64,000 nucleotides of DNA from Bacteroidales bacterium (GTDB lineage Bacteria > Bacteroidota > Bacteroidia > Bacteroidales > VadinHA17): positions 426,774 through 490,773 of the forward strand of contig JADKBK010000001.1 in assembly GCA_016715075.1 (NCBI GenBank), given 5' to 3'. The notes under the pieces were generated by a model. That model made no database searches and was not told the origin of the DNA. It saw only the letters and a list, made by a program, of their open reading frames with translations. Below, piece by piece: positions 1-10,048 of the stretch (positions are counted from its first letter, which is position 1; each line of letters starts with the position of its first letter). Both the position numbers and the translations under genes were made by a program.

Positions 1-1
1 T

Positions 2-820
2 GTTGCTGCATATCCCAAAGGCAGCAATGATATTAAATCGAGTGTCGACAGGATTCCCGGTTATACGGAGGAAGTCAGAAATCTTGGTGTTGAGATAACA
101 AACTCGATTGATGAACTCCTTGCCAGGGTCGATTTCGTTTTGCTTGAAACAAATGATGGACGACTCCATCTCGATCAGGCCATCCAGGTTATGAAAGCCG
201 GCAAAAGAATGTTTATTGATAAGCCGGTTGCCGCTTCACTCTCAGATGCAATTTCTATATACAGAGCGGCTGAATATTATAAGGTTCCGGTCTTTTCATC
301 CTCTTCACTGAGGTATATTTCTGAAATAGCTGATATTAATAGTGGCAAGATAGGCAAGGTGCTTGGAGCTGATACTTTTAGTCCGGCCTCAATAGAAAAA
401 ACACACCCGGATCTCTTCTGGTATGGAATACATGGTGTAGAATCGCTGTTTTCCGTAATGGGAAAAGGCTGTAAGAGCGTCTCCCGGATCTATACCGAAA
501 AAACAGATGTCGTTATTGGTATGTGGAACGATGACCGGATCGGTACTTTCCGTGGTACCCGGTCGGGAAAAGCCGGATTCGGGGGTACTGCGTACGGAGA
601 GACAGGTATTCTGACCCTTGGCGATTACCAGGGTTATAACCCACTGCTTGTTAAGATCATTGAGTTTTTCAAAACCGGTGTAGTGCCGGTATCTGCTGAA
701 GAAACCATAGAAATATTTGCTTTCATGACTGCAGCAGAAGAAAGTAAGTATAAAGGCGGAATTGCTGTGGAAACAGAGAGCGTTATGAAAAAGGCGCTGG
801 CCGAAGCTAAAACATTTTGA
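2..820 (+). CDS. Gfo/Idh/MocA-family oxidoreductase, 5' end outside window
   Basis: The reading frame is open from base 2, so the gene begins before the window and its nucleotide-binding Gly motif is not visible. What remains is the end of the Rossmann half and the substrate domain of a Gfo/Idh/MocA NAD(P)-dependent sugar oxidoreductase. The active-site loop reads MFIDKPVA, the family's EKP-type motif with Asp in place of Glu. A conserved WYGIHGVE segment follows, where the family carries its catalytic His. The C-terminus ends in the usual helix (SVMKKALAEAK). It probably oxidises or reduces a sugar or cyclitol, but the substrate cannot be read from the sequence. Further family members lie downstream at 1724, 5695, 36170 and 38456. 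Confidence 0.82.
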   Translation, partial: VAAYPKGSNDIKSSVDRIPGYTEEVRNLGVEITNSIDELLARVDFVLLETNDGRLHLDQAIQVMKAGKRMFIDKPVAASLSDAISIYRAAEYYKVPVFSSSSLRYISEIADINSGKIGKVLGADTFSPASIEKTHPDLFWYGIHGVESLFSVMGKGCKSVSRIYTEKTDVVIGMWNDDRIGTFRGTRSGKAGFGGTAYGETGILTLGDYQGYNPLLVKIIEFFKTGVVPVSAEETIEIFAFMTAAEESKYKGGIAVETESVMKKALAEAKTF

Positions 821-825
821 TTTAC

Positions 826-945
826 CTCAGCCCTGCAGTCTGGCTCTTCGCTATATTTGCCCACCGGGCAAATATTTAACGCTCAGCCCTGCAGTCCGGC
901 TCTTCGCTATATTTGCCCACCGGGCAAATATTTAACGCTCAGCCC
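826..945. repeat. 56-bp direct tandem repeat with internal palindrome
   Basis: Two nearly identical 56-bp copies (826-881 and 882-937, differing visibly at one base, tctggc versus tccggc) are followed by 8 bases of a third copy. Each contains the hairpin ATTTGCCC-ACC-GGGCAAAT flanked by CGGCTCTTCGCTAT and TTAACGCTCAGCCC. A diverged third copy of the core sits at about 24661-24712, inside another repeat. It looks like a dispersed intergenic REP-type element duplicated in tandem here. Confidence 0.85.
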
Positions 946-1555
946 CCTTTTAGTCTTTTCAATTCATTGAAATGATCCATCGACATCTTTTCACGGGCCT
1001 CCCTTGACGTTTTGCGGTATGCCTCAAATTCTCCTTTAGTTCGGCTAATTCTTTGTTAATCTGACGTATAGAGTATAAGTTCTTTTTAAAGACCAGGAAT
1101 CCAAAAGCCAGAATAACTGCCAGTCCGGCTACTATCAGCCACATGATGCTGTTATAACTGGTTTTATTAACTTCTATACCCAAAATGCTGATACTGTTTT
1201 TTGTCCGTGTTACCTCCTCCAGAGCGGCTTTTTCACTCTCCAGATGAGTACTTAATGAATCGATTGTATGATTCAGTGCTGTTACTGAATTATTAAGTAT
1301 AAGAATGGTGTTGTTTGCCTTTGAAAGGGTATCTTTAATATTCCCTTTTACCTTCTGAAACATATCCTCCCGGATAGCTCTGTAAAACTCATAGATTTTT
1401 GTTCGCTCCTCCAGATAGTCCAATTGATCTTTCAGACTGCTTTTAAGCAGCACATCAGGCATGGGTGTTGCCTGTCCGTTTACCTGAAATAGAATCACTG
1501 TCAGAAAAACAACAGTCAATAAAGATCTCGGATGAGATTTATTAATTTTTTCCAT
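939..1555 (-). CDS. Membrane-anchored coiled-coil protein, frameshifted near the C-terminus
   Basis: Starting at the ATG at 1555, the product has a signal peptide (LLTVVFLTVILFQVNGQA), a soluble region of about 100 residues rich in coiled-coil heptads, one membrane segment (SIMWLIVAGLAVILAFGFLVF) and a basic, helical tail. Proteins of this layout are common in Bacteroidota and some are labelled tRNA (guanine-N1)-methyltransferase, but no methyltransferase motif is visible. As read, the frame ends at 959. One extra A in the ctaaagg run near 1033 would continue the family-like tail (EFEAYRKTSREAREKMSMDH) to a stop at 939-941, so the feature is drawn to 939. An upstream in-frame start at 1588 is less likely because it precedes the signal peptide. 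The function is unknown. Confidence 0.7.
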
Positions 1556-1723
1556 GATTGATACTAAATAAAGGTGATTTTCTCCCAACTATATATATAA
1601 ACGTGTAAGTTAATTTAAAATTGTAATTTAAAAAAGAGTAAATTTATGATATTTTCAATGCACAGGATGTTGGTTTGGATTGAAAGTATTTAGTATTCAA
1701 TAAATTATAAAAAAATATGTGAA

Positions 1724-3094
1724 ATGACAAAGAGACGGGATTTTATCAAAAAAAGTATCCTGGGTACTGCCGGCATAACGATAGGCGGCATGGGATTCAG
1801 TGCGGGTTCATATAATTCAATAGTCGGAGCAAATGACCGATTATTTCTCGCAGTAGTAGGAATCAGAGGACAGGGTGGATCTCATATCGAAAGCTGGTGC
1901 GAACTTACGGAGAACAGGAATATAAGGCTAAAGACATTATGTGATGTCGATGAACAATACTATGCGGAGAAATCAAAAATTGTGTATGACAAAACTGGTA
2001 TAAAGCCTGTCACCGAGTGGGATATGCGAAAGGTTTTTGATGACAAGGAGATAAATGCAGTCTCTTTTGCAGTCCCGAATCACTGGCATGCACTCGGAAC
2101 AATCTGGGCCTGTCAGGCCGGAAAGCATGTTTACGTTGAAAAACCTGCGTCTCATAATATATTTGAAGGCAGGAAGATGATTGAGGCATCCAGGAAGTAT
2201 AATGTAAGGGTACAGACAGGGTTTCAGAACCGTTCCATTTCAAATGTAATGGATGCTATGAAATTTCTTCATGATGGAGGGATAGGCACTGTTTATATGG
2301 CTAAGGGAATGTGTTATAAACCCCGTGAATCATTCGGGGTTGTCAAAGACAGCGCTCCCCCTGCCACCCTTCATTACGACAGGTGGCTCGGACCTGCCCC
2401 ATACCGTCCCTATAATGAAAAGCATGTCCATTATAACTGGCACTGGTTCTGGGCAACAGGTAATGGTGATACCGGGAACCAGGGGCCTCACCAGTTCGAT
2501 CTGGCCCGCTGGGGTCTTAACAAGAATGAGCATCCTGTATCGGTATTTTCAACAGGAGGTATCTTTGGAATTAATCCTGAGGAGTGCGAACAGGAAACTC
2601 CCAACACTCAGACGTCAGTTTTCAAATACAGAGACGGAAAAATTCTCGAATTTGAAACAAGGGGGAGATTCACAAATGCAGAATCGAGCCTTGATATCCG
2701 GATCGGAAATATTTTTTATGGCACTGAAGGATATCTTGAACTCAATGATGAAACATGGAAGGCTTTCAGGAAAAGAGAGAAAGAGCCTTTTGCAGGTTCT
2801 GCAACAACTGAGAAGAAACAGGCGGATTCAAAATATCTTGCTGCACCCGGTGGAACTGAACACTATGCAAACTTTATTGACGCAATAAGAGCCGGGAACA
2901 ATGAAGCCCTGCACTGTGATATAATTGATGGGTTTTACTCCTCATCCCTGCCTCATCTTGCAAATATCTCATACAGACTCGGCAGGGAACTGAAATTCAT
3001 GGGTGATTATGAAAAGTTCGTTAATGATCCTGAAGCCGATGCAATGCTTTCGAGGTTCTATCGCAAACCGTATGTGATAGGTGATGAGATATAG
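1724..3094 (+). CDS. Twin-arginine-exported Gfo/Idh/MocA oxidoreductase
   Basis: This 456-residue protein starts with a twin-arginine signal (MTKRRDFIKKS) and a hydrophobic stretch ending near residue 30, so the folded, cofactor-loaded enzyme probably works in the periplasm. The dinucleotide fold begins at VVGIRGQGGSHI, the acidic residue after strand 2 is in LCDVDEQY, and the active-site loop is VYVEKPASHN with the canonical EKP. The substrate domain has NWHWFWATGNGDTGNQGPHQ, typical of secreted Bacteroidota and Planctomycetota members. Substrate unknown; such proteins often sit with 3-keto-sugar enzymes. The SGNH hydrolase starts 46 bp downstream on the same strand. Confidence 0.88.
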   Translation: MTKRRDFIKKSILGTAGITIGGMGFSAGSYNSIVGANDRLFLAVVGIRGQGGSHIESWCELTENRNIRLKTLCDVDEQYYAEKSKIVYDKTGIKPVTEWDMRKVFDDKEINAVSFAVPNHWHALGTIWACQAGKHVYVEKPASHNIFEGRKMIEASRKYNVRVQTGFQNRSISNVMDAMKFLHDGGIGTVYMAKGMCYKPRESFGVVKDSAPPATLHYDRWLGPAPYRPYNEKHVHYNWHWFWATGNGDTGNQGPHQFDLARWGLNKNEHPVSVFSTGGIFGINPEECEQETPNTQTSVFKYRDGKILEFETRGRFTNAESSLDIRIGNIFYGTEGYLELNDETWKAFRKREKEPFAGSATTEKKQADSKYLAAPGGTEHYANFIDAIRAGNNEALHCDIIDGFYSSSLPHLANISYRLGRELKFMGDYEKFVNDPEADAMLSRFYRKPYVIGDEI

Positions 3095-3140
3095 AATTCA
3101 ATTCATTTTAAAAGTAATTACATAATAATGATAAATTAAC

Positions 3141-3905
3141 ATGCAATTCAAATATTATAACAACCGCAGGAATTTCATAAGAAAGGCAGCCATGGGAAGC
3201 TTAATGGCACTGAGCATACCTGAGATAGTAGCAGCATCTTTCTCCCCTGGAGAGGTTAAAAAAATAATCCCTGGTAAAGGGAATGTGATTCTTTTTCAGG
3301 GTGATTCAATAACAGATGCAGGACGGAACAGGGATGATAACAGCTTTAACAATCCTGTTGCACTGGGATCAGGTTACGCCATGCTTGCAGGGGCTGCACT
3401 TCTTGAGAAATATTCCGGGCTGGATCTTAAAATTCATAATAAAGGAATCTCGGGGAACAAGGTATATCAGCTGGCAGAGCGCTGGGATAAGGACTGTCTT
3501 GATCTTAAGCCCGATATTCTGAGTATACTTATAGGGGTGAACGATATCTGGCATAAGCTGAATGGCGACTATAAAGGGACTGTTGATATTTACAGGAATG
3601 ATTATATCGCTCTTCTTGACAGTACAAGGAAAGCTCTTCCGGATGTGAAATTAGTTATCTGTGAGCCATTTGCAGTTCCTGAAATACAGGCAGTGGATGA
3701 CAAATGGTACCCTGAGTTTTACAGTTACCAGAAGGCCGCAAGAGAGATTGCGGATAAATTCGGAGCTCTCTTTATTCCTTATCAGAAGATCTTTGATGAG
3801 GCACAGAAGCAGGCGCCAGGTTCATACTGGACACCCGACGGTGTTCATCCTTCCCTTGCCGGAGCGCAGCTTATGGCATCAGCCTGGCTGGAAGTTGTTA
3901 AATAA
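3141..3905 (+). CDS. Exported SGNH/GDSL-type esterase
   Basis: This 254-residue protein has an RR signal (YNNRRNFIRKAAMGSLMAL) resembling a twin-arginine leader. The SGNH blocks follow in order: block I is FQGDSITDAG with the nucleophile Ser, block II has the Gly in HNKGISGNK, block III is LIGVNDIWHK with the oxyanion Asn, and block V is TPDGVHPSLAG with the Asp and His of the catalytic triad. Members remove acetyl or other ester groups from glycans. It is followed by a sialate O-acetylesterase-like gene, so the neighbourhood suggests de-esterification of a decorated polysaccharide. Substrate not determinable. Confidence 0.9.
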   Translation: MQFKYYNNRRNFIRKAAMGSLMALSIPEIVAASFSPGEVKKIIPGKGNVILFQGDSITDAGRNRDDNSFNNPVALGSGYAMLAGAALLEKYSGLDLKIHNKGISGNKVYQLAERWDKDCLDLKPDILSILIGVNDIWHKLNGDYKGTVDIYRNDYIALLDSTRKALPDVKLVICEPFAVPEIQAVDDKWYPEFYSYQKAAREIADKFGALFIPYQKIFDEAQKQAPGSYWTPDGVHPSLAGAQLMASAWLEVVK

Positions 3906-4034
3906 CCTTCGGGTGAGTCTTCGTGTCTTTGCATCTTGTTGGCAAAAAAAGAATAAACAACAGAGACCCAAAAAGCGCCTGACAGTAAAAACAATAATAA
4001 CTGGAATTTCAATTAGCTAACTAATTAAATATAT

Positions 4035-5456
4035 ATGAAACGAATCTTTTCATCTCTCACAGCAGTATTGACAGTACTATTTGTCACATCAAACTCTCTT
4101 TTCGGAGAGGTAAAACTGCCGGCTATTTTCGGTGACAATATGGTACTGCAGCAGAAGACCGATGCCGCTATTTGGGGAACTGCCGCAAACAGCTCCACAG
4201 TGAAGGTCATTACCTCATGGAACACAAAAATGTACACTGTCAAAGCAGGTACTGACGGCAAATGGAAAGTAAAAGTTGCCACACCTTCTGCAGGGGGTCC
4301 TTATGAAATATCCATTAGTGACGGAAAAACACTGAAGTTAAAGAATGTCCTGATAGGAGAAGTATGGGTTTGTTCAGGCCAGTCTAATATGGAGATGCCT
4401 GTTAAGGGATATTTTAATCAGCCGGTTACAGGCTCCAATGATGCGATAACAACATCTTCTAATCCCGGCATCCGTATGTTTACAGTCAGGAAGGCCACAA
4501 GTCTTCAGCCGGTTGATGATTTTACAGGCAGCTGGCAGCTTTGTGAACCCGAAAATGTCAGCGAATTCAGTGCAACAGGTTATTTTTTCGGACTATATCT
4601 CAATAAAATCTTAAATGTACCCGTCGGTCTTATAAACACAAGCTGGGGTGGTACACGAATCGAGCCATGGATCAGTGAAAGCGGAATCAAAAAATTCAGT
4701 TTTGTCACACTTCCTGACAAAAACCAGCAGGGCACTCTTTCACCCCAGACTCCTACTGTTCTTTTCAATGCTATGGTTAATCCTATGGTTGGTTATGGCA
4801 TTAAGGGGGCAATCTGGTACCAGGGAGAATCCAACAGGAATGAGGCTGACAAATATGTATCATTGCTGCCCGGGCTTGTTGAGAACTGGAGAGCTTTATG
4901 GGAAGTCGGGGATTTTTCATTCTACTATGTGCAGATTGCTCCCTTTGATTACGGAACAGGAGGGCTGAATTCGGCCTGGCTAAGGGAAGCGCAGCTGAAG
5001 GCATCGACAGCAATTCCGGGGATTGGTATGGCTTGCATAATGGATCTGGGTGAAAAGGATAATATTCATCCTGCGGATAAAAAAACCGGATCCGAACGTC
5101 TTGCACTTCTTGCGCTTGCAAAAACTTATGGCAGGAACGGATTTGCATTCTCAGGTCCTGTGCTTAAGGATATGAAAGTGGAAGGACCTGTTGTAAAACT
5201 GACTTTCAATTTTGCAGCCAACGGACTTACCTCCTTTGGAAAGGAATTGTCGTGTTTTGAGGTGGCTGGTTCAAATAAAAGGTTCTCTCCTGCGAAAGCT
5301 TTTATTACAGATGAAGGGATAACTCTCATGTGCCCATATGTAAATGACCCTGTAGCAGTAAGATATGCTTTCAAGGATTTTATTGTCGGCGATCTTTTCA
5401 ATACTGAAGGACTACCCGCTTCATCTTTCCGCACCGATGACTGGGCTGCAGAGTGA
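4035..5456 (+). CDS. Sialate O-acetylesterase-like protein
   Basis: This 473-residue protein has an N-terminal signal peptide (FSSLTAVLTVLFVTSNSLFG). A beta-rich domain then starts with the family signature FGDNMVLQQ. The SGNH-like catalytic Ser is in VWVCSGQSNMEMP, the oxyanion region is in AIWYQGESN, and the Asp-His pair is in DNIHPADKKTG near residue 350. Family members (SASA/DUF303) release acetyl groups from sialic acid or from xylan and pectin side chains. Length and domain order match complete secreted members. With the SGNH esterase upstream it forms an esterase pair. Whether the substrate is sialic acid is not shown; no other sialate gene is nearby. Confidence 0.9.
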   Translation: MKRIFSSLTAVLTVLFVTSNSLFGEVKLPAIFGDNMVLQQKTDAAIWGTAANSSTVKVITSWNTKMYTVKAGTDGKWKVKVATPSAGGPYEISISDGKTLKLKNVLIGEVWVCSGQSNMEMPVKGYFNQPVTGSNDAITTSSNPGIRMFTVRKATSLQPVDDFTGSWQLCEPENVSEFSATGYFFGLYLNKILNVPVGLINTSWGGTRIEPWISESGIKKFSFVTLPDKNQQGTLSPQTPTVLFNAMVNPMVGYGIKGAIWYQGESNRNEADKYVSLLPGLVENWRALWEVGDFSFYYVQIAPFDYGTGGLNSAWLREAQLKASTAIPGIGMACIMDLGEKDNIHPADKKTGSERLALLALAKTYGRNGFAFSGPVLKDMKVEGPVVKLTFNFAANGLTSFGKELSCFEVAGSNKRFSPAKAFITDEGITLMCPYVNDPVAVRYAFKDFIVGDLFNTEGLPASSFRTDDWAAE

Positions 5457-5483
5457 TTTCATTGAATTGCCAACTGCATTATA

Positions 5484-5637
5484 GCGCTGTTGAAAAAGAT
5501 CATTTCTACCCCCAAACCCCCCAGGGGGGGCTTCTGAATCACTTTATTTCGATAAGTCCCCTGGGGGTCCCGATAGCTTCCAGATAGCTATCGGGAGGGA
5601 TAGGGGTGTCACAAACGAAATTTACTTCTTCAACAGT
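5484..5637. repeat. Modular hairpin repeat, CCCC/GGGG core
   Basis: The outer arms are CTGTTGAAAAAG (5487-5498) and CTTCTTCAACAG (5625-5636), complementary at 11 of 12 positions. The core holds runs of C and G (ACCCCCC, AGGGGGGG, CCCCTGGGGG) and a perfect short hairpin, GATAGCT-TCC-AG-ATAGCTATC, near 5570-5592. The same arms with different cores occur at 9896, 19995 and 40991. No gene is visible in 5457-5694. Confidence 0.65.
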
Positions 5638-5694
5638 TCACAACTTATCTTTTACTTGACTACTGATTTAATACGAAACCAATACATTTCAAAA

Positions 5695-7056
5695 ATGATG
5701 CAAGGTAAATCATCCAAACCAATCAGCAGGAGAGGGTTCATAGAAACCTCAACTGTGGCGCTGGCGGGTCTGACTATTGTTCCCAGCCATGCTGTTTCAG
5801 GATTAGGGCACAAAACCCCAAGTGATAAACTGAATCTTGCCGGTGTAGGAATTGCAGGCATGGGCCGTGTTAACCTGGAAAATGTTGCCAAAACAGAGAA
5901 TATTGTGGCACTGTGCGACGTTGACTGGAGGGAGCCGACAATGAAAATATTTAAAACCTATCCCGGAGCGAAACAATATAAGGACTTTCGTGTAATGCTC
6001 GACAAACAGAAAGATATCGATGGTGTAATTATAGCTACTCCTGATCACACTCATGCGGTTATCAGCATGGAATCGATGAAAAGAGGGAAGCATGTATATA
6101 CACAAAAGCCTCTGACCCATAGTGTATTTGAAGCTAAAGAGCTTGCTAAGGCTGCAAAACAATACAAGGTTGCCAGTCAGATGGGTAACCAGGGTCAGGC
6201 AAGCGATGGTCCGAGACGTCTCAGAGAAATGATCTGGGATGGCGTGATAGGACCTGTTCGTGAAGTTCACGTCTGGACCGATCGTCCAAATAATGGATTG
6301 TTAAAGACCTACTGGCCCCAGGGTGTAGCCCGTCCAAAAGATACACATCCGACGCCTGCTGAGCTTGACTGGGATCTCTTTACCGGACCAGCTCCGATGC
6401 GTCCTTATAATCCGGCTTATCACCCCTTCAGCTGGAGGGGATGGTGGGACTATGGAACCGGCGCACTTGGCGATATAGGATGCCATTCACTTGATCCCAT
6501 ATTCAGGGCTTTGAAGCTTAAATATCCGATTTCAGTTCAGGCGGTATCAACTCTTGTCAATCTGGAGACCTATCCTTCAGGGTCTATCGTCAGATACGAG
6601 TTTCCTGCACGGGGAGATATGCCGGCTGTTACACTCACCTGGTATGACGGAGGACTTCGTCCGCTGCTGATGAAGGAGATGGAAGAGGGAATGCAGATGG
6701 GCAGCGGAGGCACACTCTATGTAGGGGATAAAGGAATGATACTTGATGATAAAATACTTCCGAAATCACTGAGGGAGTCATATAAAGCTCCGGCTCCTTC
6801 CATCCCTTCTTCTCCTGGTCATGAAGAGGAGTGGATACGTGCCTGTAAAGGCGGAGAACCGGGCGGATCCGATTTCGAATGGGCAGGCCCTCTCACTGAA
6901 ACCGTACTGCTGGGAAATATTGTTTTAAGAAGCGAATTAAAGGAAAAGCTAAGCGGACTGATCCTGCAATGGGATCCTGAGAAATTCAGCTTCACTAACC
7001 TTCCTGAGGCAAATAAGTTCCTGCATACAGAGTACAGGAAAGGCTGGAGCCTTTAA
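5695..7056 (+). CDS. Twin-arginine-exported Gfo/Idh/MocA oxidoreductase (QKP type)
   Basis: I start at the ATG at 5695 because it places the twin-arginine motif (SKPISRRGFIET) close to the N-terminus; a TTG further upstream at 5656 is less likely. A short hydrophobic segment is followed by the nucleotide fold (LAGVGIAGMGRVNL), the acidic residue in ALCDVDW, and an active-site loop HVYTQKPLTHS in which Gln replaces the usual Glu of EKP. The domain after it includes FSWRGWWDYGTGALGDIGCH. It is a clear paralogue of the gene at 38456, sharing VSGLGHK-PSDK, QKPLTHS, QMGNQG and the C-terminal YRKGWSL/YREGWSL. It probably oxidises a sugar in the periplasm; substrate unknown. Confidence 0.87.
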   Translation: MMQGKSSKPISRRGFIETSTVALAGLTIVPSHAVSGLGHKTPSDKLNLAGVGIAGMGRVNLENVAKTENIVALCDVDWREPTMKIFKTYPGAKQYKDFRVMLDKQKDIDGVIIATPDHTHAVISMESMKRGKHVYTQKPLTHSVFEAKELAKAAKQYKVASQMGNQGQASDGPRRLREMIWDGVIGPVREVHVWTDRPNNGLLKTYWPQGVARPKDTHPTPAELDWDLFTGPAPMRPYNPAYHPFSWRGWWDYGTGALGDIGCHSLDPIFRALKLKYPISVQAVSTLVNLETYPSGSIVRYEFPARGDMPAVTLTWYDGGLRPLLMKEMEEGMQMGSGGTLYVGDKGMILDDKILPKSLRESYKAPAPSIPSSPGHEEEWIRACKGGEPGGSDFEWAGPLTETVLLGNIVLRSELKEKLSGLILQWDPEKFSFTNLPEANKFLHTEYRKGWSL

Positions 7057-7184
7057 TTGCCTGAGAGGGTAGTGCTTCTTTTGTAATAAATTATTGAAAA
7101 TCAGACAGGAAAAGAAGTCTTTTTGAGAGGGTTATGGCATGATTGTTGCGCCGTATTTAATACTAACCCTTGAAAGTCAAATAA

Positions 7185-8552
7185 ATGAGAACCTTTTTCT
7201 GTCTGGTTTGTTTATTATTGTTATTTAACAGTAATTCAGTAAGTTATTCTCAGAAACTCTCCTATGGGATCTATAGCGGAGTCAACTTTTCGGATATACA
7301 TGGCCAGGATAATTACGGACGCTGGTATCATAAACCGGGGCCTGTGCAGGGCATATCACTGGAATACTCATTCAACAGGTATCTTGGTATTCAGACCGGA
7401 TTGAATTTCAGTACAATTTATTACGAAGCCAAAACCTATAATAATGGATATATAAACTTTTATCCCCTCAATTCATATCCATATCCATATCCTTTTCCTG
7501 ATTTTTATAGTACACGGAAGATGGATTTCAGTTTCCTCAGGGTTCCGCTTCTTCTGAACTTTTCCATTCCCTCGGCGCTTCGTTTTGATCTTAAAGCCGG
7601 CTTGTTCTATTCATATTTAACTAATAGCAGTATCAGTAACCCTTATGAGTATCCTGATCCTGTTAAAAATGATCTTGGTTATATCTTCTCCTCTGTGATA
7701 TCATGCCCCCAGAGTGATAATTTCAGGGCATCATTAAGCATCGGATATTCGAAAGGGTGGCATTAGATCTTTGATAACGCGAATCTTAAACACGGATCAT
7801 CTGAGTTTGCACTCGGCCTTACATATAATGGGTTCCTGAATAAGAAGAAGTCACCGGCAGAAACAAAACATACCCCGGATACCTTAAAGAGAAAACTTAC
7901 TCTTGAATTTCAGGGAGGCATCAATCTGTCATGGATTGCCAAACAGACGGATAAGGAAAATTATTCGTCAATAATGGGGCCCTCTGTCGGATTCATTCTC
8001 GACTACAGACTTGACAAAAATACTTCTCTTCAGACAGGCATATCATTTGAACGTAAAGGATACTCCTTCAGAGATTCAAGTACAATCTTTTATTTGAGCT
8101 ATAAGAAGGGAAGCCCTGTTTATGATGTGGATTCAAGACTCGAAATTGATTATATAGTAATTCCGCTTTTATTGAATTTCAATATCGGAAAATCACTGTT
8201 TTTTAACACAGGCCCATGGGTGGGGCTGCAAATTAATTCCAGCTGTACAGGCACTGCTTATGACGAGTCCAATTCGGGGTCCGGCTATATACTCAGGAAA
8301 ACGGTTATCTACAACGATATGGAGAGGATTATAAGGGATAATGATGCCGGATGGATATTCAGCGGAGGAGTTTCTCTGCCGCTGAAAAATAATTACAGGG
8401 CAACAATTTCTCTCAGGTATAGTACAGGATTTGTAAATGTTTTTGACCAGAAGACAGCAGGTTATAATCAATACGGAGCACCCGATCTGTCAATAAAGAA
8501 TGGTACTGTCTCATTCCTGATAGGGTTGAAGATCCCCCAGTCTGCATATTAA
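7185..8552 (+). CDS. Outer-membrane beta-barrel protein with internal duplication, broken by an in-frame TAG
   Basis: A signal peptide (CLVCLLLLFNSNSVSYSQ) leads into two similar beta-barrel halves of the PorT/OMP_b-brl type. Both contain a LQTG or IQTG strand followed by PLLLNFSI or PLLLNFNI, at about residues 65-130 and about 275-340. An amber codon at 7764-7766 interrupts the frame after SKGWH. The same frame continues without another stop through IFDNANLKHGSSEF and joins the second half, so this is one 455-codon gene. Either the TAG is a sequencing or point mutation, or two shorter proteins are made; no good start lies just after the stop. It probably sits in the outer membrane with no known ligand. 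The BNR lipoprotein follows 12 bp downstream. Confidence 0.72.
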
Positions 8553-8564
8553 AATTGACTACCG

Positions 8565-9839
8565 ATGAAAAGGCCATTAGTTTTGATTTCAGTTCTCTGT
8601 ATTGTCATAGCATGTGACAGGTTTCCTGATCCTTCCTATGAATTATTAAGGAATTTCTCTTTCATTTATCAGAACCAGCAGGGACAAAGGTTTCTTGCCG
8701 GCGAATGGGTCAACGACAGTGTATCCATTTTATCTTACAATTATGCGACCAATGTAAGTGAGCAGATACGGGTTGTTTTTGAGGTAGTTAAGGGAGGCGG
8801 CTCTGTAACTTCGACGGAAATCATTACAAATAGTCATGGAATAGCATCAACGAAGTGGCAGCTCGGTTTCGGATCAACAGATCAGATCCTCAGGGCTAAG
8901 TCATACGATATGTCGGGCAAGTACCTGACATCAACAGATCTTCTAGCATACGGTTTCAGACCCGGGGAGTGGGATAAATGGAGCGGCGATCCAGACGGCC
9001 ACATGACTGATATGGTTGCAGATACGGTGAATAAGGTCACATTCATGATCGCGGCAAGTACTGTCTACAGGCCCGGTGATAGGTATTATTTATGGGAAAC
9101 AGTGCCCGATCCGCTGCTGACATCGGTAAGAACACTCGATATAGATGGAAATGGTATTATCTATGGAAGTACATGGACCGGAGAAATAATAAAGAGTACC
9201 GATCACGGTGAAACCTGGAGAGCTTGCACAAAACCATATCCGGACCGTCCATACTATATTTATATGTCTGTCTCAAATGATAATTGGCTATGGGTTTTTG
9301 ATTTTGATCATCCCACCAGGTACTCCAGTGATGGAGGTGAAACATGGACCGATGCCGGCGATGGAATAGAATCGATTGGCTCCGGAGATGTTTTCAGGCT
9401 TAAGGACGGATCCCTGCTTATCCATGGTTCGAACTGCTGCAGTCTTAACAGGTCGTACGATGACGGACTCACCTGGACACCTGTGGTAACTCCTGGTTAT
9501 TCACTTAAACTCTACGTAAACGAAGATGACGATATCTATATAGTTACACAGGAGCCAGGAATCTCAATTTACAGATCAACCGATTATGCAGCAACTTTTA
9601 ATAAAGTTCATACCGTATATCCTGAGTGGGGCACCTCGATGGAAAACACATTCAGCAAATGGGGCAGCAATTATTATATCACCATTCCTGGCTATGGCAT
9701 TCTGAAGTCAGCCGATTTAATAAATTATGAGGATTTTTATCTGAACAGCGATATTCTTAATCTGTTTATTGATCAGAATGGTGTAATGATAGCACAAGGT
9801 CAGAGCTACAATTCGGTTTATTACTTGAAAGCCAAATAA
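8565..9839 (+). CDS. Lipoprotein with Ig-like domain and BNR/Asp-box repeats
   Basis: The 424-residue product has a lipoprotein signal ending in VLCIVIAC. An Ig/invasin-like strand region follows (residues about 50-125, with the ending SHGIASTKWQLG). A beta-propeller-like region then contains Asp-box motifs: STDHGETWRA, SSDGGETWTDA, SYDDGLTWTPV and a weaker STDYAATFNKV. Asp boxes are structural turns found in sialidases and sortilin-like propellers and do not themselves prove glycosidase activity. No sialidase catalytic Arg triad or RIP motif is visible, so a binding or scaffold role is as likely. It is probably co-transcribed with the barrel gene upstream. Confidence 0.75.
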   Translation: MKRPLVLISVLCIVIACDRFPDPSYELLRNFSFIYQNQQGQRFLAGEWVNDSVSILSYNYATNVSEQIRVVFEVVKGGGSVTSTEIITNSHGIASTKWQLGFGSTDQILRAKSYDMSGKYLTSTDLLAYGFRPGEWDKWSGDPDGHMTDMVADTVNKVTFMIAASTVYRPGDRYYLWETVPDPLLTSVRTLDIDGNGIIYGSTWTGEIIKSTDHGETWRACTKPYPDRPYYIYMSVSNDNWLWVFDFDHPTRYSSDGGETWTDAGDGIESIGSGDVFRLKDGSLLIHGSNCCSLNRSYDDGLTWTPVVTPGYSLKLYVNEDDDIYIVTQEPGISIYRSTDYAATFNKVHTVYPEWGTSMENTFSKWGSNYYITIPGYGILKSADLINYEDFYLNSDILNLFIDQNGVMIAQGQSYNSVYYLKAK

Positions 9840-9895
9840 TCTGATTAATTCAACTTTAACAGATCCTAAAAACATCGAAAGATCAATCTGAATTA

Positions 9896-10048
9896 GGGGC
9901 TGGTGAAAAGGTCTTTTTTAACCGTAAAAGTCCGCTAAGTCTTCGCAAAGGACACAAAGCAAAAGCATTTTACTTACTGCTTTGCGATCTTTGCGTATTT
10001 TCTTTGCGAACTTTGCGGTTAATGGAGCTTGACTTTCTCAACAGCCCC
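9896..10048. repeat. Modular hairpin repeat, TTTGCG core
   Basis: The outer arms are GGGGCTGGTGAAAAGGTC (9896-9913) and GACTTTCTCAACAGCCCC (10031-10048), matching at 15 of 18 positions as inverted repeats. Inside, AACCGTAAAAG...CGCAAAG...CACAAAGC pairs with GCTTTGCG...CTTTGCGGTT. The element fills most of the 277-bp gap between the lipoprotein gene and the gene at 10117. A closely related element is at 40991-41170. Confidence 0.75.
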
